This document shows, piece after piece, positions 35,301 through 43,000 of a DNA stretch of 64,000 nucleotides. Position 1 is the first letter of the stretch, and the number at the start of each line of letters is the position of its first letter. Under the pieces are notes generated by a model that saw nothing but the letters and a program-made list of their open reading frames with translations, searched no databases and was not told the origin of the DNA. Position numbers and translations under genes: made by a program. Origin of the DNA: Bacteroidaceae bacterium (lineage in GTDB: Bacteria; Bacteroidota; Bacteroidia; Bacteroidales; Bacteroidaceae); NCBI GenBank assembly GCA_017481875.1, contig JAFUOP010000031.1:62001-126000 (forward strand), in the 5' to 3' direction.

Positions 35301-38107
35301 TTGCCGGCACCTTGGTCGCAAAGCACGTCGCCGCTTGCGCTGAACTTAATGTGGTGCCACACGGGGCTGCTCTCGCTTGCATATGTTGGGGGGAGTGCAG
35401 AAATTGCATCGTAAACATCGGCGGGGAGTATCTCCTTTAATTTAAGGGGCAGATATACCATTGAGTAACCACCGGGTGCCTCCTCGTAATATATGGCAAG
35501 TGTCTCGTTGTCGGGGAGAAGTGCCATTGAAGAGTAGGCCGAAGATTCGTCTGAGATTTCAATCTCGGTCCAACCACTTGACAATTTGGTAGGTGTATAG
35601 TCGGCTGCATCGTTGCTCAATACCTTGTAGAAGATTGACACGTCGCTTCTGTCGCTGCCTGTGGGGGCCGACTGGAAGAGTACGTTACCCACGCGCAAGG
35701 GCTCACCGTTGGTGTCGTTGCTGCCCCATTTTAGGTCGCCAACAGCATCGGTAGATACAACGCCGTCCCAGGTACCTTCGCCTGTCTCAACGTTGGTGTA
35801 GTGGAATACGTTGAAGTAACGGCCATATCCTTTGCGGCTGCTAAGGAGCACGCTGCCATCGGGCAACTCCTCGCACTTGGGCTCGTTGCCATAGGGGGCA
35901 GGGCTGTCGTTATAGTCGTTGCCAAGCTCGCCAAGGAGATTCCAAGTCTTTCCAAAGTCGTCGGAGTAGATGGCATAGTTGTGGTAGCGACTACTGCCTG
36001 TGGCAACAGCCCACACAGCGCAGTAAATACGGTAGTGGGTGCCCACTTTAATCTTGCTGCTCTGTGCTATGCGGCCTGCACCAATGAACATTGAGCCTAC
36101 GTGGTGGTTGCCCTGCTCGTCGTCAAAGAGGGGGTAGATACTGTATGTTACCTCCTCGGGCTCGCCCACCTCCCACTGTTGTGTGCTCTCGTTGAATGTT
36201 ATATAGATACGCGAAACACGGTTGGGGTTCTCGGGGTTATCCTCGGTGCCTGCACCGTAGTTTCCGTTCCAGCATAGACGGTTACCGCAAACGCTCATTA
36301 CAAGCACCTGGTTGCTCTCGCGGTCTGCAACAATGGCAGGGTCGCCATAGCCTACTTTCCATGTTTCCGATGCAGAATGTCCTTCACCGTTGGCTATGGT
36401 TACCGGCTCGCTCCAGCTGTGGCCGTCCCACTCGTTGCCGGCAGCGGTGCTGTGGCGCATCACAAGGTCCACATCGCCATTGCCAATATCGCCACCGCAG
36501 GGACGGTAGTCGTTTATTGCAAATACATAGCCATTGGCTGTGGTTGTAATGGCGGGAATACGATAGGGCTTGCCGTTGGGGCCGGGTGAGTAGTAGAGGT
36601 ACTGATATTTGTTGTCGGTATCCACTGCTATGTTTACATTAACTGTGAGGCCGCCTGCGGGCAGTGTCTGCTCGGCTATGGCCTCGCTGCCGTTGATGTC
36701 CATTGTCCAGCCGTGGCACATAAAGCCTGTAGATATGCCAAATACTGCGCCCTCGGGCAGGTACATTGTGCCCGATGATGCGGGTATTGTAGTTTTTTCG
36801 AGCATTGTGGTGCTTTTGTTGCCATCTACGTTTATGGCAAGCTCGCCAATCTTGTAGTTCTGCTCGTAACCGCCTTCAGTCTGTGCATTGTAGTTTATAT
36901 TTAGAGCCTTGCTTGTATCAACCTTCTTGATGAGCCATTTTGAACCGCCGTCGGTTGTGTTGTACAATTTAATGTTATTGCCAACGCCACCGTGCATATT
37001 GAAACTCTGGCCTGTGGCTCCAACGGGGCATATTGCAAATGAACCGTCGGCCTGTGATACCAAGCACAAATCGGTTCCGTTGGCAGTGAGTGTGGCTGCC
37101 GAGCCGCTTGTTGTGCCTGCAAGGGTTATTGCAAGGTCTGTTCCTGCAGTGCGGCTATACATCTTGAACGACTCTGCTGTTCCCACTAAGTACCATATTT
37201 CATTTTCACCGTAAGTGCTGGTGCCGCTGTTTATTGCGTTGCCGCTGTAGCTTGCCGCCGCATTCATTTTTACAGAATAGCTCTTGTCGCGGTTGCTATA
37301 GACACGCACGGGAACAGGATTGTTGAGGCCGGCCGAGAATACGTCGAGGCTATAACGTGCTTCGATGCTTAAATCGGTATCGAGTGTTTCTATTGTATAT
37401 TCATTGCCCAAGTTCTCTTCGCCATTGAAGAAGCCCAAGAATTTGTAGGGGTTGTTGGCAGTGGCTGTCAAGGTTATGGGCAGTGCAATGGTGTTCTCAT
37501 ATTTTGTGTAGGGAAGGGCCAATGCGGTGCCACTTGCACTCACTTCACCTGCACCTGCGTAGTTTGTAGTAATGGTCAAAAGATCACCACTGGGCTCTAC
37601 ATACTCCACGAATACATAGTCGGTACACCAATTGCTGCTTGTTTGGTCGTAGGTTCCAGTCGATTGGTCGAATGTGCTGCCGTCGTTCTTTGTTACAAGA
37701 TAGCGGCTTGCTCCGTCGGAATAGATGGTTGTGCCGGCGTGGTTTGCAGCACTCTTTCCAAGTGTGAAGTTGTAGGCAGCATCGGCAAGTGCTTTGTGTG
37801 CCAAATACTTGGTGTTGTCGCCTACGTTCTGGAAGGTGTACTTGCCGTTGGCATCGACTGCACAGGTCCATACATAGTAGTTGCTGCTCTCGTCGGCAGC
37901 AGTGCTCAATGCAAGTGTTCCACCGTTGTTGTAGAAGAAACGGGGCACATACTTGCCGTCTTGGTAGGTGTCGGCATAGATGTAGTACATCTTGCCGTTC
38001 TCGGGCGTGCCGGTGGAGGTGGTGCCTATCGCCGGAGCTCCTGCCCAAAGAATTGTAATGCTTGCGACTAACGCAAACATATACAAAAACAATTTTTTGG
38101 TTTTCAT
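29345..38107 (-). CDS. Giant secreted bifunctional sialidase (GH33) - alpha-L-fucosidase (GH95)
   Basis: 2920 residues with a signal peptide (1-24). Lectin-like modules span about 25-400. The GH33 sialidase (about 500-895) has the arginine-triad motif PYRIPAI (Arg516), an Asp-box SDDFGKTW (715-722) and EELPDGSVLLSSRK. Three tandem repeats follow (about 915-1045, 1058-1180, 1190-1315), each with an FYxxSKxGNY-like core and D(Q/K)GxGxN. GH95 (about 1337-2105) has NLQGIWN, HANINVQMNYWP with the catalytic Asn pair 1670/1672, SPEHGPGS with acid Glu1796, and FQIDGNFG with Asp1989. Then come an F5/8C domain (2140-2295), a FIVAR-like helical segment (2310-2362), two more lectin-like modules and the shared C-terminal module (2721-2920, IYDLQGRKVNE..GYYIING). 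It would remove sialic acid and alpha-1,2-fucose from the same glycan ends. Confidence 0.93.
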   Translation of the reverse strand: MKTKKLFLYMFALVASITILWAGAPAIGTTSTGTPENGKMYYIYADTYQDGKYVPRFFYNNGGTLALSTAADESSNYYVWTCAVDANGKYTFQNVGDNTKYLAHKALADAAYNFTLGKSAANHAGTTIYSDGASRYLVTKNDGSTFDQSTGTYDQTSSNWCTDYVFVEYVEPSGDLLTITTNYAGAGEVSASGTALALPYTKYENTIALPITLTATANNPYKFLGFFNGEENLGNEYTIETLDTDLSIEARYSLDVFSAGLNNPVPVRVYSNRDKSYSVKMNAAASYSGNAINSGTSTYGENEIWYLVGTAESFKMYSRTAGTDLAITLAGTTSGSAATLTANGTDLCLVSQADGSFAICPVGATGQSFNMHGGVGNNIKLYNTTDGGSKWLIKKVDTSKALNINYNAQTEGGYEQNYKIGELAINVDGNKSTTMLEKTTIPASSGTMYLPEGAVFGISTGFMCHGWTMDINGSEAIAEQTLPAGGLTVNVNIAVDTDNKYQYLYYSPGPNGKPYRIPAITTTANGYVFAINDYRPCGGDIGNGDVDLVMRHSTAAGNEWDGHSWSEPVTIANGEGHSASETWKVGYGDPAIVADRESNQVLVMSVCGNRLCWNGNYGAGTEDNPENPNRVSRIYITFNESTQQWEVGEPEEVTYSIYPLFDDEQGNHHVGSMFIGAGRIAQSSKIKVGTHYRIYCAVWAVATGSSRYHNYAIYSDDFGKTWNLLGELGNDYNDSPAPYGNEPKCEELPDGSVLLSSRKGYGRYFNVFHYTNVETGEGTWDGVVSTDAVGDLKWGSNDTNGEPLRVGNVLFQSAPTGSDRSDVSIFYKVLSNDAADYTPTKLSSGWTEIEISDESSAYSSMALLPDNETLAIYYEEAPGGYSMVYLPLKLKEILPADVYDAISALPPTYASESSPVWHHIKFSASGDVLCDQGAGNNAATATAEETDACMWNIVGTKEGFYLVSKLGNYLAYDAASNRYKTTATKSEKAAFVLKENIKGSWEIMRKGASKSMSRIAATRSITGEVADADILGDANQIAFLDLTPEVYDPAIFSTEEEPVWYKVQFKNGSCYIADQGSGSNLLTKAASDDNAQYWQFIGDPESFYMKSKNGNYVYYTNSRFATSSTDKTELYVAKSSSEGYYEIGRVGSSNTFNQWGGAGADKELGEWTAGDSNNPVQFVETPAFFSTEEAPSYWWVEFFTGNALLEDKGAGNNVMTAAKSYTDSKLWALIGGAGEFKMKSKSGNYLSWNGSRFATSASAADAATLILHNNSNAGCYEIQLSGSTYMNQNGGAGAGKELGVWSAGDVNNPVMFVVPEKDAVIPAEFSIAASSAAAPAEKLTLWYTQPATATGVANTWMEYSLPIGNGQFGGSLFGGVARDEILFNDKTLWSGGPNEYGYYLPFGSVYIDDISGKFTTDDSKQVKNYYRDLNLATATGTVTYEDNDGVKYTRQYIASNPDKAIVTKITASEAGKLSFHITMVSGKPTVNAKTTYANGYAQFTGKLQTVSYNATLKVIAKGGITSSGADGITVEEADEVLLVLVGSTDFVGNIASHVNGNADNLPADNMAQADAVAERGWDTVYAAHVADHQKYFNRVTLEIDGVQNNLPTNELITAYNAASGARNLMLEQLYYNYGRYLSIASSRGVDLPNNLQGIWNNTCTPPWHSDIHANINVQMNYWPVSAGNLNEMYEPFLNYIINEAAQPEWQNRATIAGQARGWTCLTENNIFGGISGFAPNYVIANAWYVTHLWQHYRYTLDKTYLAKAFPAMLGASLFWADRMVLAEDGTYECPNEYSPEHGPGSENAVAHAQQIALECLDNTIKAADILGGFSAGIITEDDYNLLKDRLENMDKGLATEEYDGSWGDTYNGVATGSEILREWKYTSTFATGVGIEKAHRHMSHLMALYPFGQLTPASEFFEPAINSMKLRGDESTGWSMGWKINLWARALMGDRSHAILRKALKHSTSYGTNQAAGGIYYNLYDSHAPFQIDGNFGACSGINEMLLQSHTDVIDILPALPTEWSKGYVTGLKAVGDFTVSIKWEGNQARLVTITNNQGQPCYVKCNGLENATVTVNGAATAIGEKKTVNGLECYQIASAAGDEIVIDLSNATQADKSALEALIAQTENLVNECFDYYATEAALTTTEGNDYYVSTNADQNTGGGGTDGGGIAALVDNKTDTYFHTRWGGTAVSEPHHIQIDLGADNATSSFRFSYTPRNGSPAPTAMTIYGSNDGSTFTDVIATINSGLPAHNSGSKYTSSPITAENEYRYIRFSVTNSQGPGNNNFGGQYFFGMMEFDLMPRTAEPVNNYPDAVNVPAAAANAQTAIATANEALAATQSATEYEASLKALQTAYDELVAAIASGSSPVLLTTDANNPIVYKIGIKRSDASVLQYDLASKMVAVADYSEGNNAQGWYFTAGSADGKIFIHPYIGGGDVLAASSTSNAPAAVWSAVKGTEAHEEWKITVVSSENGTYNIKAGDDSNYFSNNGGTSNKMGFWSGSPSTDTGSLFTFTRINLDGGIWHNTLVAYNNYATVESYPEGDALGYYSNGAAYTAAKAAAVATLANEYAGENDYKQAYTELRAGNEAVVFNTPQAGRYYKLKGKASDKYIDASGVTSNKINMKSAADSNAAGVVFYLTEGNKLLSYYTGTTLVNTYGIGGTIENGNAIYFNPSESGNVGYFTLKTNYSGSKYIYDNGGNGFIDRNGAYAANNCEWTIEEVTELPVIVSAAGYATFYAPVETTIADGIEAYYINEVEGNYAKLSKIEDNTIPAETGVILKGNGGTYEATINYDGSKGVIAGNMLYGTIERALITKESNNAYYILGNVDNVVGMYKPVNGDDANTFYNAGHKAYMVVEGAAQTAGYSFSFDWGGTTSIDGVEAEGNAATTIYDLQGRKVNEITAPGYYIINGKLVGVTPESIK

Positions 38108-38281
38108 AAAATAATTAAATTAAAGTTATATATAATATTAAGTAAATTATTGCGTGGATTTTCTTCCAAAATGCAAATAAACAAAAATAAATGCAAATGG
38201 CATCGTATTTTTCTTTTTATTTTATAATGTATATGCGTGTAGTTCTTTTATTTCTATAAAAAGTAATTTTGTTTCGGCGCA

Positions 38282-38313
38282 TTTGTATTTGATTCTGCTT
38301 TGTGCTATCTTCG
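38282..38313 (+). promoter_or_regulatory. Promoter of rpe-comEC
   Basis: TTTG at 38282-38285, 20-bp spacer, TATCTTCG at 38306-38313, 24 bp before the rpe ATG. Confidence 0.82.
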
Positions 38314-38337
38314 CGGTATCAACTAAAACTTGTAAAT

Positions 38338-38988
38338 ATGAGCCAGATTATATCCCCCTCGTTGCTGTCGGCCGATTTCGGTTGCCTGCATAAGGATTTA
38401 GAGATGATAAACCGCAGTGAGGCCGATTGGTTGCACATTGATATTATGGACGGTGTTTTTGTGCCTAATATATCTTTTGGCCCACCAGTGCTTAAATATG
38501 TTGCAGAACTTTGCCACAAGCCTCTCGATGTGCATTTGATGGTGGTGAATCCTATGAATTACCTTGATGCTGTGAAGGCTCTCGGTGCTCGTGTGATGAA
38601 TATCCACTATGAGGCGTGTGTGCATCTGCATCGTGCAATTATGCAGATAAAAGATGCCGGAATGATGGCTGGTGTTACATTGAACCCTTCCACCCCCGTG
38701 TGTATGCTGAAAGATGTTATTGCCGACCTCGATTTAGTGCTGCTTATGAGTGTGAATCCCGGGTTTGGTGGGCAAAAGTTTATTCCTCATACAGTGGAGA
38801 AGGTGCGCGAGTTGCGTGAACTTATAGAAAAAACCGGCTCGAAAGCTTTAATAGAGGTCGATGGTGGTGTGAATGTGGAAACAGGGGCTTTGCTTGCTGC
38901 AGCCGGTTCCGACGTGCTTGTGGCGGGTAATGCTGTGTTCAAAGCTGAAAACCCTGAGGCAGTAATTACTGCTTTGCGTGCCTTGTAG
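38338..38988 (+). CDS. rpe: Ribulose-phosphate 3-epimerase
   Basis: 216 residues from ATG at 38338 (MSQIISPSLLSADFG). An upstream in-frame ATG at 38302 lies inside the promoter and is rejected. Interconverts ribulose 5-phosphate and xylulose 5-phosphate in the pentose phosphate pathway. The TIM-barrel landmarks are ADWLHIDIMDGVFVPNISFG with metal ligands His/Asp, VHLMVVNP, LMSVNPGFGGQKF and EVDGGVN with the second Asp, followed by the phosphate-binding AGNAVF. comEC begins 6 bp after its stop codon. Confidence 0.97.
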   Translation: MSQIISPSLLSADFGCLHKDLEMINRSEADWLHIDIMDGVFVPNISFGPPVLKYVAELCHKPLDVHLMVVNPMNYLDAVKALGARVMNIHYEACVHLHRAIMQIKDAGMMAGVTLNPSTPVCMLKDVIADLDLVLLMSVNPGFGGQKFIPHTVEKVRELRELIEKTGSKALIEVDGGVNVETGALLAAAGSDVLVAGNAVFKAENPEAVITALRAL

Positions 38989-38994
38989 TGGGTT

Positions 38995-41103
38995 GTGTTT
39001 GATTTTGATATAAAGAATTATCCTCTGCTCAAATTGGCGTTGCCGCTGATTTGTGGAATAGTGATAGGGTGGCTGTGCAATGTTGAACTGTTGCATATTG
39101 CCACCTTGTTTGCTTTGTCGTTGCTGGCTGTAGTGGCAGGTTTCTCGTTGCGTGTGCCCAAGTGGCTGTTTGGAGCAGGTGCTATGGGGGTTATGCTTGC
39201 TGTTGGGCTATTTGTGATAGCTTGCGATAAAAAAGAGGCCGCTCCCACGTGGGGTGAAGAAAAGGTTGCTTGCACGGCGCAGCTGTTGGAGTTTCCTTAT
39301 ATGAGCGGTACTGCAACTAGGGCTCTTGCTTATGTTGTTGCTGACGACGTTGCTGTAAATAACGTGCGCAATGCGGGGCTTGTAAACGTATATTTTGCTA
39401 ATTGTGTAGATGCTGAGGCTTTGCGCGTGGGTGAAAATATTCGTTTCGAGGCTGTAATAAAGAATCCGTCCAATGCGGGCAACCCCGCGGAGTTTGATGT
39501 AGTGCGATATATGCGTGTGAAAGGCGTGAGTGGCTCTCTCTTTCTGCCTATCGGTAGTTGGCAAAGTGTGGGAGTCGGAGAATTGACGCTCTCTATGCGT
39601 GCACTTGCTCTGCGTAATGAGATTATAAAAATGTATGAACGCTTGGGCTTTGAAGGAGATGCGCTTTCTTTGCTTTCGGCCTTTTCGGTGGGCGAGAAAA
39701 GGGGCTTTTCTCAAGATTTGAAAGAGGCTTATGCCAATGCGGGCGTGAGTCATCTGCTGGCGTTGTCGGGCTTGCATTTAGGGCTTTTTTATATGGTTGT
39801 TGCGGCTCTGCTTGGGTTTTGTGGCAGGAGTCGTGGTGGCATTGTGGCGCGTGAATTAATTGCATTACTTTTGTTGTGGGGCTTTGCCTTTGTGGCAGGG
39901 CTTACACCCTCGGTTCTTCGCTCGGCGTTGCTTTTTTCTCTGGTTTCTGTGGGGAGGTGTTTGCGTCGGGATAGTTCTGCTCTTAATTCTCTTGCTTTTG
40001 CTGCGGTGGCGATGCTGGTTATCTCGCCACGCCTGTTGTTCGATATTAGCTTCCAGCTTTCATTCTCTGCTGTCTTTGCTATATTGCTGCTTGTCCCTTG
40101 GTTGCAGGAGTTGCTTGGCTGTGAGAAACGTGGCAGGGTATATAACTTTGTGATGTCGTTGTTTGCAGTGTCGCTTGCCGCGCAAGTGGGTGTACTGCCC
40201 TTTGTGTGGTATTATTTTGGAACATTCCCTTTGTATTTCCTTTTTGCCAATCTGCTGCTGGTGCCACTTGCGACATTGTTGATGTCTTTAATTGTGTTGT
40301 TGTGGATTTTTACTCCTGTCGGCTTTGTGCAAAGCGTTATTACTTGGTTATTGTCGCTGCTCCTTGCTTTTATGAACGTAGTGGTGGAGTTTGTGGCTTC
40401 ATTGCCTGTAGCGTCGTTTATGCTTCCTGCTGTAAGTGTTGCAGGTGCCTGTTTTGTGGCATTTATAGTCGTGCTGTTTGTCTATGGTGCTGTTTGTGGG
40501 AAATATTGGCTTTCTGCTTTTGCGCTTTCAGGGGCTTTGGTTGTAGCAGTGTTAAATATTTTCGTATTTGATAAACCTGCAAAAAGCGATTCTGTTTTGT
40601 TGTTTAATAATAGAAAATCGGGAGCGGCTCTTGTGTTGCCGGCACAAGGTGGTGCTTATGTTTTATCCTCTATTCCGCAGTTTGATTCCGATGCCGATAG
40701 AGTGCTTCAGCCCTTCTTGGAGCGCGAAAATATTGCACCTGTTAAATGGGTGGAAAATTCTTATGCCGATAGTTGTGTGAGTTATAGCAATGGCTTGCTT
40801 TCTTTTGCAGGAGTTCGTCTGCAGATGCTGGTCGATGATTGCTGGAAGGGTGATACTTTGCAGCACCCCGTAGATGTTCTATGGCTGTGCCGTGGCTTCT
40901 TAGGTCCGGTGGATAGGCTGCTCGAGGTCTTTCCTGCTCCTTGTATAATCCTCGACGGGTCGCTCTACGAGGGCAGTCGCCACAGATTGTTGCGAGAGTG
41001 TAAAAATGCAGGCGTGGGCTGTGTGGATATTTCGGAGCTTGGAGCTGTGCGTATTGTTGGTTGCAATGAATCTTTTTCGGTGGAGACAATGCGTGGTAAA
41101 TAG
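38995..41103 (+). CDS. comEC: ComEC/Rec2-family membrane DNA-uptake channel protein
   Basis: 702 residues, starting with GTG at 38995, 6 bp after rpe. An N-terminal pair of membrane helices precedes the DUF4131 soluble region (about 70-200). The Competence domain (about 215-480) has multiple helices and the signature HLLALSGLHLGLFY. A soluble C-terminal part (about 520-702) occupies the place of the metallo-beta-lactamase domain. It lacks the HxHxDH metal-binding motif, as in many Bacteroidetes homologues. ComEC carries single-stranded DNA across the inner membrane in competent bacteria. Whether this organism is competent cannot be judged from the window. Confidence 0.88.
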   Translation: MFDFDIKNYPLLKLALPLICGIVIGWLCNVELLHIATLFALSLLAVVAGFSLRVPKWLFGAGAMGVMLAVGLFVIACDKKEAAPTWGEEKVACTAQLLEFPYMSGTATRALAYVVADDVAVNNVRNAGLVNVYFANCVDAEALRVGENIRFEAVIKNPSNAGNPAEFDVVRYMRVKGVSGSLFLPIGSWQSVGVGELTLSMRALALRNEIIKMYERLGFEGDALSLLSAFSVGEKRGFSQDLKEAYANAGVSHLLALSGLHLGLFYMVVAALLGFCGRSRGGIVARELIALLLLWGFAFVAGLTPSVLRSALLFSLVSVGRCLRRDSSALNSLAFAAVAMLVISPRLLFDISFQLSFSAVFAILLLVPWLQELLGCEKRGRVYNFVMSLFAVSLAAQVGVLPFVWYYFGTFPLYFLFANLLLVPLATLLMSLIVLLWIFTPVGFVQSVITWLLSLLLAFMNVVVEFVASLPVASFMLPAVSVAGACFVAFIVVLFVYGAVCGKYWLSAFALSGALVVAVLNIFVFDKPAKSDSVLLFNNRKSGAALVLPAQGGAYVLSSIPQFDSDADRVLQPFLERENIAPVKWVENSYADSCVSYSNGLLSFAGVRLQMLVDDCWKGDTLQHPVDVLWLCRGFLGPVDRLLEVFPAPCIILDGSLYEGSRHRLLRECKNAGVGCVDISELGAVRIVGCNESFSVETMRGK

Positions 41104-41122
41104 TGTTGTTTTTGTTATTTCA

Positions 41123-41154
41123 TTTGCTCGTACGGTGGCTTTTTCTTATCTTCG
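41123..41154 (+). promoter_or_regulatory. Promoter of the DHH phosphoesterase gene
   Basis: TTTG at 41123-41126, 20-bp spacer, TATCTTCG at 41147-41154, 21 bp before the ATG. Confidence 0.82.
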
Positions 41155-41175
41155 CAATGAATAAAAAATAGTTGA

Positions 41176-42213
41176 ATGATGCTTGAATGGCTTATACCTC
41201 AAAAGCAGATAGAGGCTCTGCGTGCCGTAATAGGTGCGAATGAGAAATTCGTGGTTGTGGCTCACAAGAATCCCGATGGTGATGCCGTGGGTTCTTCGGT
41301 GGCAATGATGCTTTTTTTGCGCAGTTTGGGTAAGGTGGCACATGTGGTGCTCCCGAATAGTTTCCCCGATTTCCTCTCGTGGCTTCCTGCGGCCGATGAA
41401 ATAGTTGTATATGATTCCGATTGCGAGCGTGCGGGCAGGCTTATAACAGAAGCAGATGCGATATTCTGCCTCGACTTTAACTCTATCTCCCGTTTGGGTG
41501 AAATGGGCGAATTGGTGGCATTGTCTTCGTCGCCTAAAATATTAATAGACCATCATTTGTCTCCCGACGACTGCTTTGCGGTCTCTGTATCGCTCCCGGC
41601 CGCCTGCTCTACTTCGGAGCTGGTCTTTCGTGTTATCTATCGTATATCTTCGGCACAGGCACTTTCGCTTTCTATGGCACAGGCAATCTACACCGGTATG
41701 ATGACCGACACCGGCTCTTTTGCTTATGCTTCGAACCGAAAGGATATTTATCTTATTGTGGCTGAGCTTATTGCTGCCGGTATAGATAAAGATTTAATCT
41801 ATCGCAAGGTCTTCTACAACTATTCTACTTCGCGACTCAGGCTTATGGGGTATGTGCTATATAAGAAATTAAAAATATTCCACCGTATGAATTGTGCATT
41901 AATAACTCTTACTCACGATGAGTTGATGCGTTTTAATGTTTCAAAGGGTGATACCGAAGGGCTTGTAAATATGCCATTGCAACGCAAAGGTGTGCGTTTC
42001 TCTTGTTTCTTGCGCGAAGAGGTCCCAGGGAAAATTAATGTGTCGTTGCGCAGTGTAGGTGAATTCCCTTGCAATACTCTTGCTGCCGATTTTTTTAATG
42101 GCGGTGGGCACAAAAATGCATCGGGCGGCGAGGTGCACGATACTATGGAAGTTGCGGTAGATAAATTTATGAAAGCGATAAATGCTTATAAAAAAGAACT
42201 TACCGTGGAATAA
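41176..42213 (+). CDS. nrnA: DHH/DHHA1 family phosphoesterase (NrnA-like oligoribonuclease / pAp phosphatase)
   Basis: 345 residues. The DHH domain carries NPDGDAVGSSVAM (motif I, Asp metal ligands), CLDFNSISRLGEMGEL, the eponymous DHH in LIDHHLSPDD (about 123-125) and GMMTDTGSFAYAS. The DHHA1 domain ends with FNGGGHKNASGGEV. Proteins of this type hydrolyse very short RNAs and 3'-phosphoadenosine 5'-phosphate, or cyclic dinucleotides in GdpP relatives. No membrane or GGDEF region is present, so the NrnA type fits. Two ATGs occur in tandem at 41176 and 41179; the first is taken. Confidence 0.88.
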   Translation: MMLEWLIPQKQIEALRAVIGANEKFVVVAHKNPDGDAVGSSVAMMLFLRSLGKVAHVVLPNSFPDFLSWLPAADEIVVYDSDCERAGRLITEADAIFCLDFNSISRLGEMGELVALSSSPKILIDHHLSPDDCFAVSVSLPAACSTSELVFRVIYRISSAQALSLSMAQAIYTGMMTDTGSFAYASNRKDIYLIVAELIAAGIDKDLIYRKVFYNYSTSRLRLMGYVLYKKLKIFHRMNCALITLTHDELMRFNVSKGDTEGLVNMPLQRKGVRFSCFLREEVPGKINVSLRSVGEFPCNTLAADFFNGGGHKNASGGEVHDTMEVAVDKFMKAINAYKKELTVE

Positions 42214-42352
42214 TTTGTGGCTTGCTAAAGCGTTATTTATGAGCAATTAAAACAAAAAAACAGGGATTGTCTTTGTGCTTTCATTATAAAATTGTATTTT
42301 TGAATAATTTTGAGCGTGTTTATGCGTTTTATTGAAAGGATAAAAGAATACT

Positions 42353-42979
42353 ATGATAAATAATCGTTGTTTTTTTGTGATGTTGATGCCACTGCTTGCA
42401 ATGCTTTTTGTGGCATGTGATGATAATGTGTCATATTCGGATATGAAAGACAAAGAGCGTGTAGCGATAAACGATTTCATAATGTCCGAGGGAATATCTG
42501 TTATTTCAAAAAGTGAATTCTTGGAGAAAGATTCTGTTACAGATATAAATGAAAACGAGTATGTGCTGCTCGATAATGTTTATGTGCAGTTTGTGAGAAA
42601 TCCTAAAGATGTTGCCGGTGCAAAAAAAATACCCGATGGCGCATCTATGAATTTGCTTGTTAAATATACGGAGTATAGTATTATAGAAGAGGAAACTTTT
42701 ACCGAAAATTTTAATGAAGCCAATCCCGATGAAATGACTGTTAGCAACGAGGACGGTAGTTACTCGGCCTCCTTCTCGTCGGGTGTGATGCTCGAAACCT
42801 ATGGTACAACGGCTGTGCCCACCGGTTGGTTGGTGGCAATGCCTTACCTCTACTTCACACGCAGCCAGGCAAATCTGGCCGAAGTGAATTTGATAGTACC
42901 CCACACCGATGGTACATCTTCTGCAGCTACATATGTGTATCCTTGTTTTTATAACATAAAATTTCAACCCGAACAATAA
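42353..42979 (+). CDS. DUF4827 family lipoprotein
   Basis: 208 residues with a lipoprotein signal: hydrophobic stretch then LFVAC (Cys22) followed by DDN, the acidic pattern linked to surface display. The rest resembles DUF4827 (YSDMKDKERVAINDFI, ISVISKSEF, TAVPTGWLVAMPYL), a family typically encoded immediately upstream of glmM in Bacteroidales. An FKBP-type fold is possible from the segment order but not provable here. A TAATTTTG box at 42305-42312 may be its -7 element. glmM follows 21 bp downstream, suggesting an operon. Confidence 0.8.
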   Translation: MINNRCFFVMLMPLLAMLFVACDDNVSYSDMKDKERVAINDFIMSEGISVISKSEFLEKDSVTDINENEYVLLDNVYVQFVRNPKDVAGAKKIPDGASMNLLVKYTEYSIIEEETFTENFNEANPDEMTVSNEDGSYSASFSSGVMLETYGTTAVPTGWLVAMPYLYFTRSQANLAEVNLIVPHTDGTSSAATYVYPCFYNIKFQPEQ

Positions 42980-43000
42980 CCTACTAAATAAAACTTATAT

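Noticed and set aside
29345..38107. Simple tandem DNA repeats within the giant gene as a sign of misassembly
   Set aside because: The three repeats are divergent at protein level and the frame stays open, so ordinary domain duplication is more likely.
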